DNA of 64,000 nt from Pomphorhynchus laevis (Eukaryota > Acanthocephala > Palaeacanthocephala > Echinorhynchida > Pomphorhynchidae): the NCBI GenBank assembly GCA_012934845.2, contig WNNJ02001160.1:62001-126000 (forward strand). The letters run 5' to 3'. How positions within the stretch are numbered: position 1 is the stretch's first letter; every line of letters starts with the position of its first letter. Of this stretch, positions 43,111-54,114 are shown in pieces. Under the pieces are notes generated by a model. The model did no database searches and was not told the origin of the DNA. It was given only the letters and a program-made list of their open reading frames with translations. Both the position numbers and the translations under genes were made by a program.

Positions 43111-43246
43111 TATTAACAAAATTTATAACTGTTCTAGCAAATTACAATCTATTATACATACAATATTACATATCTAAAATACATACAAATACACAACAAC
43201 TACTTACAACTACTTACAATCACACACAAACTATCTAACAATTATT
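43111..43246 (+). promoter_or_regulatory. 5' leader of copy E
   Basis: TTACAAT-rich leader (ACAACTACTTACAACTACTT at 43195-43214) of the same style as that of copy D; the initiator ATG at 43247 follows CTAACAATTATT. Confidence 0.4.
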
Positions 43247-46200
43247 ATGCCAAAAGGAAAACCTGCTTCCTTTGCAAAATGTTGTTCATGTAATGGACCT
43301 AATGCCATATGTAAAGGCTGTAAATGTGCAAGATTAAATGAGAGTTGTATTAATTGTCAAGCACCTCTGTGTTCGAATAAAGTACAATCCAGTATATTTC
43401 AAAAAATACGACAACCTCTGACTCGTACAGCTAGCATAGAACAATATACTTCAAGTGAATCACAAGATCTTACCTTGATCTCAAGTCCATCAAATTCCGA
43501 TAGACAAACAACATTTCAAAAAATGATCGACGGCACATTCTACCAAGTGATTCATTGGATTCCGAATCTGTACTCATTATTAAAGTGCAACGTTAGTAAT
43601 AATTTTGTTGACAAGTTAGCTGAATTATTCTCCTTAGCTGCATGTGATATACCTAACATGGCCTTACACCTCAAGACAGTAACTGTATTCTGTCAATTGA
43701 TTTTACAAGCGACGCAAAAATCAAAAGCCAAAGTTATTCGATGTATTGTAGCCCGTAGGTTGATTCTTTGGCAAGAAAATAAGATTAATGACTTACTTCA
43801 CGAGTCGTCCATTCTGCAGGATGAAAAAAGATTTAAGCATGCAAAACCAAGAAATGAATTAAAATGGATAAGTCGTTTCCAAAATCTACTAAGTAACGGA
43901 AAAACTAACACTGCCATGAAATTACTGGAAGATCCACAAGAATATGGAAAAATTTTACATGTAAATGACGATATTGGTGGGACTAATGTCATGAAAAAAC
44001 TTGTTGAATTACATCCTGTGAGTAAGGCCGCCGACGAATCGGTTCTTCTCTCAACACCTCTGACCGGAATCGGTTTGGTACCTACATTGCGATTTCTAGA
44101 TATATCTGAAACTGACATCAAAACAGCAAGTAGAAAAACTCAGGGATCAGCGGGACCATCAGATGTTGATGCTTTGCAATGGCGCTCGATGTTAAATTCA
44201 TTTGGAAAAAGTTCAAGTACACTTGCTTCCTCCATTGCCCAATTTACAATTATCATCGCAACTCAGCCACTAGATAAAAATGCCCTTGAGGCACTTAAGG
44301 TAAGCCGCTTGATAGCACTGGATAAAAATCCGGGTATTAGACCGATAGGCATAGGAGAAACATTACGTCGTATAATCGGCAAGACAATTGCAGAACGAAT
44401 TAAGGGTGATTTACAATCTGTTGTGGGTAATGAACAGTTATGTTCAGGACAAAGGTGCGGGATTGAATTTGCAATTCATTCCATCAGAAAGATGTACAAC
44501 GATAACCTAGAAAACTGTATTTTACAACTGGATGCATCGAATGCATTTAACACTGTCAACAGAGCAGTCGCATTGAAAAATGTTGATAAGATATGTCCAT
44601 CATTTTCCGTGATTCTGCGCAATATGTATTCGAGCTCGACCTTACTGACTGTCGAGGACGATTTAATTCCATCATCGGAAGGGTTCACACAAGGCGATCC
44701 CTTAGCTATGATAGCGTATGCAGTAGCGTCAATACCAATCATCATGACTTTGAAGGAACGTTTTCCTAAAACCACGCATAGATAGTATGCAGATGATGCG
44801 CACATTGTCGGTAACGCTCACACACTCTTCGACGTTTGGACCTGCATACGAGATATTGGCCCAAAGTATGGCTTCTTCCTAAATGAAGAGAAATGCCAAA
44901 TATTAGTTCATAAAGATAATGAAGATTATACGTGTTCGCTATTTGAAAAACAGAAGTTGCAAATAACTTCTGATGGATTGAAGGTTTTGGGAGCCGCAAT
45001 TGGTACGGAATCATTTATGACTCAGTTTATGACACGAAAGATAGATACGTGGACCAAAAGCCTTCAAAATTTGATCTTAGTAGCAAATGAAAATCCTTAT
45101 CTGGCATACATAGTTTTTACACAATCCTTTCAATTTAAATGGCGATTTATTCAACGAACATGCCCAGTAGAAGAAACTCAATTTAAACAGCTTTCGAATT
45201 TCATTGTCAATAAAGTGATTACGTCCATGATTGGCATTAGACTCCTTCAGTCCCACATTGACATTATTCAGTTACCTCTACGTTATGGTGGACTTGGAAT
45301 TTCGCTGCCGGATACACGACCTGAACTAAACCTGAAGTATTCGATTCGATTGTGCAGTATCCTTTCTGAAAATATTCCTGTAACTCAAATCAAGGCAAAA
45401 CAACAGGAGAAAGCTTTAGAGATATCAAAAGAGCGTGACATCGATTTTCAAAAGCAAGCATACGCATTAAAATTTCATAATGAAGAGGCATACCATAAAA
45501 TGTTGTACGCAAGCATGAAGGGAGCGTCAACATGGTTGTCCGTTAGAGCATTCGAACATCGTCATCACGCCTTGTCTAAAAATGAATTTCATGATGCTGT
45601 AGCAGCAAGATATGGTTGGTCACCTCCAAATGCACCATCAACGTGTCTTTGCAATGCCAAATTTGAAATTTCACATGCACATTCTTGTCAAGTAAGTGGA
45701 TTACCATCAATTCGTCACAATACCATATGTGATTTGATCACCGCTGAGCTAAATATTTTATCTCTCACTGCTGCTCGAGAGCCTGTGCTTACCATAATAT
45801 CCCCGAGTGTAGTGTTTGAAAGATCAACGACGTCCAAGGAACAAGGAGCACGACTAGACATTGAATGTTATGGGTTATTTGGAAATCGAACGGAGCGATC
45901 CTTAATGGATGTATGTATATTCAACCATCTAGCTCCTTCGTATTCTCTTGGCAACCCTAATTCACACTTCATGTACCACGCACAGAGAAAGTACGCAAAG
46001 TATGGTGAACGAATTGAGCGTTTGAAAGAGCGAGCTTCAATCCATTGATTTTTGCAGCTAATGGAGGAATAGATGGTCAAACCGACCAGGTACTCAAACA
46101 TATGGCAAAAAAGAAGGCCTTCAAATTTCACATGCGCTATGAAGAGTGCATCCGCAATTTACGATGCAAAATCGGCATTAGCCTAGCCAAATCAGCATCC

Positions 46201-46257
46201 ATGTGCGTGAGATCAGCACGTCGTAACACACCACAAAACAGATCCACATTGTTATGA
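43247..46257 (+). mobile_element. CXC-RT-REL LINE copy E, one stop and one frameshift
   Basis: Starts PKGKPASFAKCCSCNGPNAI; Cys-rich domain complete (CKGCKCARLNESCINC). GSAGPSDVDALQWRSML (normally SGVDA), ALDKNPGIRPIGIGETLRRI, QLDASNAFNTVNRAVALK, GFTQGDPLAMIAYAVAS. At 44783-44785 a TAG stands where Trp precedes YADDAHIVG; the frame then stays open to 46048 through CLCNAKFEISHAHSCQVSGL (knuckle), RHNTICD and ARLDIECYGLFGNRTERSLM (REL). A frameshift near 46045 moves the end (FAANGGIDGQTDQVLKHMAK, SMCVRSARR) to another frame, ending at 46257. Otherwise complete, about 1000 residues. Confidence 0.9.
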
Positions 46258-46351
46258 AATATTGGGCCCATTTGAGGGTAACCTAACTTGTAAATTTTAC
46301 TTTTTGATAATAATATTATTTTTAATAAAAAAAATATTATTATTATTATCG
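46258..46351 (+). other. 3' UTR of copy E with conserved tail motif
   Basis: GGGCCCATTTGAGGGTAACC at 46264-46283, followed by an ATAATATTATTTTTAAT-rich end. Confidence 0.75.
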
Positions 46352-48856
46352 CAACGCAAGCAGATCTGTTCAAATCCGCTGCGACGTCAGACGACACAGA
46401 AAACAATTCACTTCAACTCGCTACAGTATTTTGTCAATTAATAAGACAAGATATTGGTAGTAAAAAGATCAGTATGATTCGCAAGACACTAGAACGCATG
46501 TTGCGCATGTGGCATCACAATGAGCATCATAACTTGTTTCCTGAAGCAGCGATTATTCAGAACAGAATGGAGGTTCAAAGTAGAAACCATACAAATAATC
46601 ATGCTGAGAAGAGGTGGTATAAGGATTTTATAAAACTGATAACACATGGGAAAACAACAAGCGCGGTACGCATGTTATCATTGGATGGAATTAGAAATGG
46701 GGTACATCAAATGGACGACAAATTAGAAAATCATATGACGGTACGATACAAGCTAAGTATTCTACACCCAGAGGCTGGAGAACTTAATCAGTCGTTTGTT
46801 CTGAGCATGTCATTGGAAGGGGTATGTGATCATTATTCCGAGGTATTCCAATGTATTGATTCGCAAATAATTTAATCTATAAGCAAAACTGTTCAAGGAA
46901 GCTGTGGACCCTCAGGTATGAATGCCAAAGATTGGTGTATGATGCTCAATGAATTCGGTCGTGATTCTCTACAATTAGCAGATTATCTGGCAAAGCTTGC
47001 ATGTCGTTTGGCCTCAACAGAAATAAGTTCGCATAACGCTGTTGCATTGACGGCAAGTCGTCTGGTCTCCGTTGAACAAACAGCTGGGAATCCGGCCAAT
47101 CGGAGTGGGAGAAGTATGCCGACGAATAATAGCCAAGGCAATTCTTTCAACAGTGACAAGTGATATCGCCGAGGTAGCTGGTAGTGTACAACTGTGTGCT
47201 ACACAACGATGCGGAGCAGAACCAGTTATTCACTATATTAGGAATTCATTTGAATTGTCGAACGATGTATGTGTGTTGCAGATAGATGCTAGCAACGCGT
47301 TCAATGCGATAAATCGCAAATTGGCATTAACGAACATTAAGAATATATGTCCGGCCATATCTCGTGTGCTGAAGAACTGCTGCCAGAAAGACCCTATATT
47401 AACTGTGCAAGACGATATTTTAATCATAAAAGAGGGATTCACGCAAGGTAATCCGTTGGCGATGGCCACATTCGCAATGGCAACACTTCCTCAACACCGC
47501 CGAAATCCATCATCCTACCCCTACAACGAATAATCAACACCGCCGTTCGAGTGCTCTTTCGTCTCCGTCGCTTCGACCACACATACACATATTTTGCTCA
47601 ACTCTCCTGGCCCACCATCCACATCCGCATCAATCTCCGCCTTCTTCTCGTTACCTTTCGTCTCATTGCTGTCGGCTCCCCATCGTTCATCAACCTTCCT
47701 TTCTTAGACGATACTCGCCCCACCTCGCTATCGCTTCATTCCTGTCATACCTTCTTACTCCACGTTCCTAATTACTCCAACAACTACGGTCTCCGATCCT
47801 TCCTCGTCGCCGCCTCACTCGCCTGGAATCAACTCCCTCTCGACGTCCGCCGCGCCCCCTCCTTTATCACATTCAAACACCTCCTCCGTTCACACCTTCT
47901 CGACACCTGATTCACAGTCTTGTTTTTTTTGTGGTCATGTAAGCGTGCGCTGGCACGCATTTGCCACGTTAAAATAAATCCTTTTTTAATGACCTGAGAA
48001 AGAGGGTACCTTCTGTTATGCACCGATGGTACGCAGATGATGCATGTCGCGTAGGACGACCGGAAGATCTAATAAAAGTATGGCAGGATATAGTTACAAT
48101 CGGTCCGCTACATGGATTTTATGTGAATGTAGCAAAAAGTAAATTGCTAACGCATAAAAGTCATATGCCCCATTTAAAAAGAGTTTTCACAATGCAGGGA
48201 TTTGCACGACTGACGAAGGCATCATTCACTTGGGATCTCCGATAGGAACACACACATTCACAAAATCTCATTTAATCGAAAGGGTAGTCAAATGGACAAA
48301 TATGGTTAAACAGTTATCTGAAATTGCGGAGATTACGCTCAAATTGCATATAGCGCGTTTTGCTACGTTATACAACACAAGTGGAGTTACGTGATTCGGA
48401 AGTGCAAGGTAGAGGTGAAGTGGTTTGAGCAGTTACAGAGTTCTATCTACAATGATTTGTTACCAAAAATTACTGGTCAATGGGACATAACGGAAACTAT
48501 GCGAATGGTTTATTCGCTACCGTCAAGATGTGGCGGTCTGGGAATTCGAAATGACTGGGATAATGCCGATAACATATATAACCGATCGATAAGAATATGT
48601 TAACCCATCTTGCGTGGTATTAAAGGGCAAGAACTAACCATTTTACAAAGACAAATAAGTGAACAAATTTATAATGAAGCTAAACTAGAGACTAAACGCA
48701 AAGCTGTGCATACGGTAGAATTAATGGATAAAAGGATGAAATGTCGAACAGCATATGCATCAGAAAAGGTAGCTTCTTCGTGGTTAACGACAAGACCAAA
48801 CAATATATCTCAATCAGTACTTGACACACAACAATTTATAGACGCCATATATAACA
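46352..48856 (+). mobile_element. CXC-RT-REL LINE copy F, both ends missing, split by L2 piece
   Basis: Starts at LQLATVFCQLIRQDIGSKK (about residue 165 of the intact protein), so the Cys-rich domain is lost. It keeps GSCGPSGMNAKDWCMML, then frames with GIRPIGVGEVCRRIIAKAIL, LQIDASNAFNAINRKLALTN and GFTQGNPLAMATFAMATLP (motif B with N for D). The L2 3' fragment (47487-47992) sits here. The frame resumes VMHRWYADDACRVGRPEDLI and runs to TQQFIDAIYN just before the knuckle. The REL is missing; copy G begins instead. About six breaks. Confidence 0.88.
47487..47992 (+). mobile_element. L2-like LINE 3' fragment inserted in copy F
   Basis: HPPKSIILPLQRIINT-like text, then VLFRLRRFDHTYTYFAQLSW, LVTFRLIAVGSPSFINLPFL, NYSNNYGLRSFLVAASLAWN, and the end FKHLLRSHLLDT (stop near 47910). 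The 3' UTR holds the stem GCGTGCGCTGGCACGC and ends AAAATAAATCC then T6. It lies between MATLP and the resumed motif C region of copy F, giving a clear relative age: it is younger than F. The open frame 47551-47910 belongs to it. Confidence 0.88.
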
Positions 48857-50868
48857 GAGCCACTCACTCCAGGAACTTTAGATGCTTTCACCGCTTGCCG
48901 TTTGGTTGCTTTAGAGAAAAGGTCAGGAGAAATCCGCCACATAGGAATTTGCAATACTGTCAGACGCATTATAAGCCGTGCCATTCTATATATTGTTCGC
49001 CATGACATACAGGATGTTGCTGGGTTTGTTCAATTGGGGGCTTCGGCGGTATCAAAGTCGCCTTCAGACTTCGAGATGAGTTCAACCGTCGCGACTACAA
49101 CTGTATTTTGTCAATCGACGCTTCAAATGCTTTCAACCGAACAAACAGAGCGGTGACATTACACAACATAGATTTCGTATGCCATTCGCTTTCTCGGGAT
49201 CTTTGTAATGTCTACACAAACCCTGCGCAACTTATTATGGGAAGTCAAAGCTTATACTCCACCGAAGGTTTCATCCAGGGCGATCCTTTTGCGATAGCTG
49301 ACTTCGCCCTGACCTCTCTCTCGCTGATAAAAATGATTTAATGCAAAGTTCTGTCGGTTATCAAAAATGGTATGCAGACGACGCCAACTTTATTAGGACC
49401 ACTGACGTTTTGAAACAGGTATGGGAAGTGCTTCATACTGATGGACCAAAGTATGGCTATTTCGTAAACACACGTAAATCACACCTTCTTTCACACCTTC
49501 ATATTGATCAATCGAACCTCCCCGACCCCGAAATAAAATCTTCCATCGATTGAAACATCATACTCGGCACTCCAGTCGGGTCCAACGATTTTGAAAATGC
49601 AGCAACCGCAAAACTCTTGTCTACATGGACCACAATGCTGCAAAGTCTCGATTCTGCTGCCAAGGTGGATCCGCATGTCGCTTTTGCAGGATTAATCAAC
49701 TCCGTCCAATTTAAGTGGACACATAATGCGCACTTGCAACTGTTCAGCCACGATCTGGTCGGATCTGTCACGTATCTTAACCACACAGCTTCTCCCAAAT
49801 TTCGTCTCTTGGGACCTCGATGAAGACTGAAAGTCAATATTGTGCTCTCCTTTAAAATTGGGAGGTATTCGTATCGCGAACCCTGCAACCACAGCCACAC
49901 TTGAACGCAAATCCTCAAACATGCTAATTTCAACCTATAATTCTGGTTCAGGTGGCGATAGCCTAAGAGAGAGGCAGAAAACAATGCTATGCAAAATCAA
50001 GACGCTACGATCACTATCACACAATGAACACCTCTCTAAAGTTCCGATCTTAGCGATACCCGTAACCAGTAATCTGATCGCGCATGCTGCTCGCAATGGA
50101 GCTTCTTCGTGGTCAAGTGCTCTTCCGCTCAAACATGAAAATTTTTATCTTTCTGCTAACGAATTCAGGGATGCTTTAAACGCAAGGCATGGACACACTG
50201 ATCCTAATATTGGAGTCAGCAACTGCAATTGCGGCACTCAAGTCAGTGTCGCTCATTCTTTATCATGTAGACGAGGTGCCTTGCCTTCGATCCGGCATAA
50301 TGCAGTCCGCGACATCATCTCACACTATCTTAGCCGCATATCTCACGGCGTAGCTTGCGAACCTCAGCTAACCGAGGTTCCTGAAAATATTACTTTGGAA
50401 CGAACAACAACCCGTGATCCAAGCGCGCGTCTTGACATTGTTTGTTCCGGGCTACACGGTAGTTGATTTGAGCAAACATTATTTAATGTTAATGTATTCG
50501 CTGTACCTGCTCAATCGAACATATCATTGAAGTCTGAGGTTGTCTTCGAATACAACGAGAGTCGCAAGAAATCCAAATACAGTGAGCGGATTGTGCTAGT
50601 TGAACGAGGATCTTTTATCTTTCATTTTCTCCACTTCGGGAGGTATGGCATAGAAGCGGAAAGATTAATCAAAACCACGGCTTCAAAACTGACGCATCGA
50701 TCAACGCGTTCTTATCCTGATCTAGCCATAAAGATGAAACGAGACATCAGTTTGGAAATCGCACGATCAGTTTCCGCATGCTTACGCTCGCCACGTTCCA
50801 GCTGTTCCAAACCTATTAATCTTATGAAAACCCACTACAGCGAGTTTTGCACTGTGTTCGAAAACTAG
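48857..50868 (+). mobile_element. CXC-RT-REL LINE copy G, 5'-truncated
   Basis: Begins at EPLTPGTLDAFTACRLVALE (about residue 367) and runs to the natural end at 50868. GEIRHIGICNTVRRIISRAI, SIDASNAFNRTNRAVTLHN (motif A), GFIQGDPFAIADFALTS (motif B), KWYADDANFIRTTD (motif C), GTPVGSNDFENAA, CNCGTQVSVAHSLSCRRGAL (knuckle), RHNAVRD, ARLDIVCSGLHGS then a stop, FEYNESRKKSKYSERIVLVE and ACLRSPRSS. Seven or so breaks across four frames. The REL landmarks are readable. Confidence 0.88.
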
Positions 50869-50990
50869 TTCTTTTTTCTATTGTAGGTTAACGGCTTTCT
50901 GTTGCCTTGTAATAATTAATGGGCCATTTGCGGGAACCCCCTCATGTATAATTTTGTTGTATAATAAATTATTTATTTAAAAATAATTAT
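50869..50990 (+). other. 3' UTR of copy G with conserved tail motif
   Basis: GGGCCATTTGCGGGAACCCC at 50921-50940, then TGTATAATTTTGTTGTATAA and an A/T-rich end. Confidence 0.75.
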
Positions 50991-51059
50991 TCGGTGTCTA
51001 AATCGGTGTCTTTGACGATGCGAAGAAGGCGAATTTCGAATTTCACAGAAAATTGACTT

Positions 51060-51130
51060 TTTTCTTAAAAACAAAGTGTATTGATGGACCCATTAGAGGG
51101 AAACTGTTTGTCAAAAAATTAAAAATTATT
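51060..51130 (+). mobile_element. Solo 3' tail of the CXC-RT-REL family (1)
   Basis: TGGACCCATTAGAGGGAAAC at 51084-51103, followed by an A/T-rich end, with no coding part before it. It fits a very short 5'-truncated insertion. Confidence 0.65.
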
Positions 51131-51235
51131 ATATACAGGAACGTGACTGACCTGGTGACTGAAATATTCATGGGCCCATTAGCGGGAGCCCATATTTGTG
51201 TATATTTTTACATTAAAAAAAATATTATATACATG
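51131..51235 (+). mobile_element. Solo 3' tail of the CXC-RT-REL family (2)
   Basis: TGGGCCCATTAGCGGGAGCC at 51171-51190, then TTTGTGTATATTTTTACATT and A-rich sequence. Second tail-only copy directly after the first, same strand. Confidence 0.65.
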
Positions 51236-52137
51236 GATTTGACCGAGAAGGGCGTTTTGCCCGCTCATTGTACATTACAACACATGAAACAAACATATCA
51301 ATTTCAACCAAATCAAGGATAAGAACTTCCAATGTTGCCTTGATCAGCGTGTCTTATCCAAGTTTTGACTATGGCTTTGAATTGACTCAATGATGATGCA
51401 TTCATGATGTCGTGAGGCAATGCGTTCCACAACTTTCTCACTCTGCGTGACAATCGCGATACCATTGTCGATCTTCCAATTTGTCTTGCGCTTAACGCGA
51501 GAGAATGACCCCTGCGACTTTGTCGGACATTCAATTCAACACATATACTTGGGTAGCCTTATATCCCCTTTACTATAGACCACATCGCAAACAGATCCAG
51601 AACGAGTAGTCTGGCTTGTACTGATATCATGCCTATTGAAGTCAAACGATCGCTATAACTCATCGTTTAACATCCTCGAACGAGCTTGCTGCCACGACGT
51701 AGAATTCTCTCCAAATCATACATTTCACCTCATGTAGAAGGGAATGATGCATGTATAGCATATTCGATATCAGCACGAAAAAGCGCATTATATAGCGAGC
51801 AAAACACTGAGGAGATATTGACAAGAAACAAGTTTTAATTAGATAAATCATCTTCAATGCTGGACAGCAACGTATTTCAGTATCCATTCTAGTTTTGAGT
51901 GACGATTGCATAAGTATGCCAAGATCATGAACCTGATTGGTCGAAATGATACTATATGTCCCGACACTATACAAAGAAGACACATTGGAATAGTCGAGAC
52001 GAATGTGTGAGCACTTAGAAATGTTTAACAATACCCCAGTGTTAACACTCCATGTATAAACAATGTCAATGTCACGCTGTAAGCCGATATGGTCATCTGC
52101 AGATATGACCACACACCAGATTTTGATGTCGTCAGCC

Positions 52138-52671
52138 GTAGTGTCCTAATTCCCACAAACCCAATTCCCATAAACCCAATTCCCACAAAATCAATTCCCA
52201 CGAAAAAATAATAAAACTTTTCAGCCCTAAAAATTGATTTGGAATGAATCATAATAAAAAAAGCTAAACAAAACCAATCCAAGCTTTTGGGAAGTAGTCT
52301 CAGTATTAAAAAATTCAGATCTACAGTGACATCGAGTTTTGAAGAATTCGGGATGGTGGAAAACTCAAATCTAGGAAAAGAGTATATGTGAACCAAGAAT
52401 TAAAGATTGCTAGACTTTGGATGAGCTTTGAGAGAGAATAAATCGATTTACAACTTCTGATGGTAGGTATAAAAAAATCAATTAATTGGATAGTTAAATT
52501 TGTTTTGTAAAATATACTTCTATTCCTTTAATAAAACTTTTTTATAGATTTTAAATAAAAATATGATAATATAAAATATTTGTATTTAAACTCACTTTTT
52601 AATAATTTTTAGGGTTGAAAATGTTTATTATTTTTTGTGGGAATTGATTTTGTGGGAATTGGCCCCTTATC
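52138..52671. mobile_element. MITE-like element with 39-bp terminal inverted repeats
   Basis: Left arm 52177-52215 and right arm 52624-52662 are inverted copies differing at one base, containing CCAATTCCCACAAAATCAAT. The left end adds two more AATTCCCA(C/T)AAAC units. GTCGTCAGC occurs on both sides (52129-52137 and 52672-52680), a likely 9-bp target duplication inside the LINE codons for ADD. The interior is A/T-rich with no gene, so it would depend on another element's transposase. A 9-bp duplication is typical of Mutator-like transposons, but that is only a hint; the outer tips (about 10 bp) match poorly. Confidence 0.8.
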
Positions 52672-52774
52672 GTCGTCAGCATAGGCTAAACACGAACAAT
52701 GGAGCTGTAGATCTCTAGTTAGCCATAGTTTTATATCATCGGCAAAGGCTAAGCATGTGTTTTGGATACGTAAT

Positions 52775-53146
52775 AATAAGTCATTTAGTAATGTGATAAA
52801 AAGAAGATGACCTAATACAGTACCCTGAGGGACTCCACAATTTACATATCTTGTAGCGGAAATGTGGCTCCCAACTCTAACTATGTAGAATCTAACTATT
52901 ATAATAAGTCATTTAGAAATGTGATAAAAAGAAGATGACCTAATACAGTACCCTGAGGGACTCCACAATTTACATATCTTGTAGCGGAAATGTGGCTCCC
53001 AACTCTAACTATGTAGAATCTAACTATTATAATAAGTCATTTAGAAATGTGATAAAAAGAAGATGACCTAATACAGTACCCTGAGGGACTCCACAATTTA
53101 CATATCTTGTAGCGGAAATGTGGCTCCCAACTCTAACTATGTAGAA
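52775..53146. repeat. 128-bp tandem repeat, nearly three units
   Basis: AATAAGTCATTTAG recurs at 52775, 52903 and 53031. Units two and three look identical; the first differs at one or two places. The unit covers RT motif B of the minus-strand LINE (VPQGTVLGHLLFITLLND), so motif B is encoded three times. Confidence 0.95.
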
Positions 53147-53345
53147 ACGTCAACTAAGGAATTCCCGAAGCGAATTGCATATGGTACAAGGAACACCATA
53201 GTGAGATAACTTCACTGGAATATATTTTAGAAGTTGTTGATCGTTGTGAAATAGGCCATAATCTCTAATCAATATCAGTTTTCACATACTCATCATACGG
53301 AAGAGAAAATCCCGAAGCCAGAGTTTTAGCAATTTTAACTTTATT

Positions 53346-54114
53346 AGTCAATACACCCTTCACTGTATTAATAGAATTGATTAAAGAAGGAATAGTTCTA
53401 TTGCGGCGAACATATGCCCAATATGTTTAGGCTGTTCATAAGCCTTAATCGCAATATTTCACTTTTCGCATAAATGCATACTTGTTCACCATTGGAAACG
53501 AGTATGACTTTGCATAGTCATTGATTTATCATCAACATCTGATTTTGTCGATTGATAATGGGCCAAAGTATATACAATACTCTATTTATTTGTACGAGAG
53601 TTGGTATTTTAAGAATTGCAAAAAAAATATCATGCCTTAATCTATTTTACTTTACCCAAACATATATCATAATTTGATATGCAAATATCTTTTTATGATA
53701 TTCATATAATATTAGAAGTCATGCATGACCCCCCCCCAAGTGAGCATACATATTTTAGCACATACAGCAATTGATCGATATATAAGGAATTATATCAGTG
53801 ATTAATGCATCATCGAACTTTTAATCACTCTATGATTGCAATTGGCTCCTCGCATGCTAATGAATATCGTGATTGCTCGAGTCCTAACAAAAAGCAGATG
53901 AATCTATAAATTTCTAATCGCCTATTTCTGAATTCTAGTCTGCCTATTAATGCGTTTTCTACTACATCTGGTATTTCTGTTCCATACGAACTCTTCCACT
54001 CAAAGCCACTCGATACTGATTCTCTGCGTTTAGATCTCTCCTTTCGATAATCTTACGTGCTGATAATCCATCTCTCTTCAATGACATCTCTCCAATTTCT
54101 ATACATCGCCTTAA
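53346..54114. other. Non-coding stretch
   Basis: No gene or repeat recognised apart from a run of ten C at about 53731-53740 and A/T-rich sequence. Confidence 0.45.

Larger units (their letters stand above)
51313..53345 (-). mobile_element. CR1-like LINE ORF2 (RT), minus strand, with two insertions
   Basis: Minus strand: KYIPVKLSHYGVP, RVGSHISATRYVNCGVPQGT then VLGHLLFITLLNDLL (motif B, repeated by the 128-bp tandem), NTCLAFADDIKLWLTRDLQL and SCLAYADD (motif C, twice), then a MITE (52138-52671), then ADDIKIW, LQRDIDIVYTWSVNTGVLLN and the C-terminal block; the end is RRVRKLWNALPHDIMNASSL at 51313-51534. The 5' part (endonuclease, ORF1) is missing. Several frameshifts. The frame 52025-52396 is a shadow across the MITE. 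Confidence 0.78.

Noticed and set aside
43798-44121. Minus-strand 107-codon frame within copy E, and similar minus frames at 34813-35328, 39830-40150, 41807-42112 and 49508-49984
   Set aside because: Antisense shadows of well-supported plus-strand retrotransposon proteins.
47551-47910. Separate small gene inside copy F
   Set aside because: The text matches the L2-like LINE C-terminus and its 3' hairpin follows; it is an inserted fragment.
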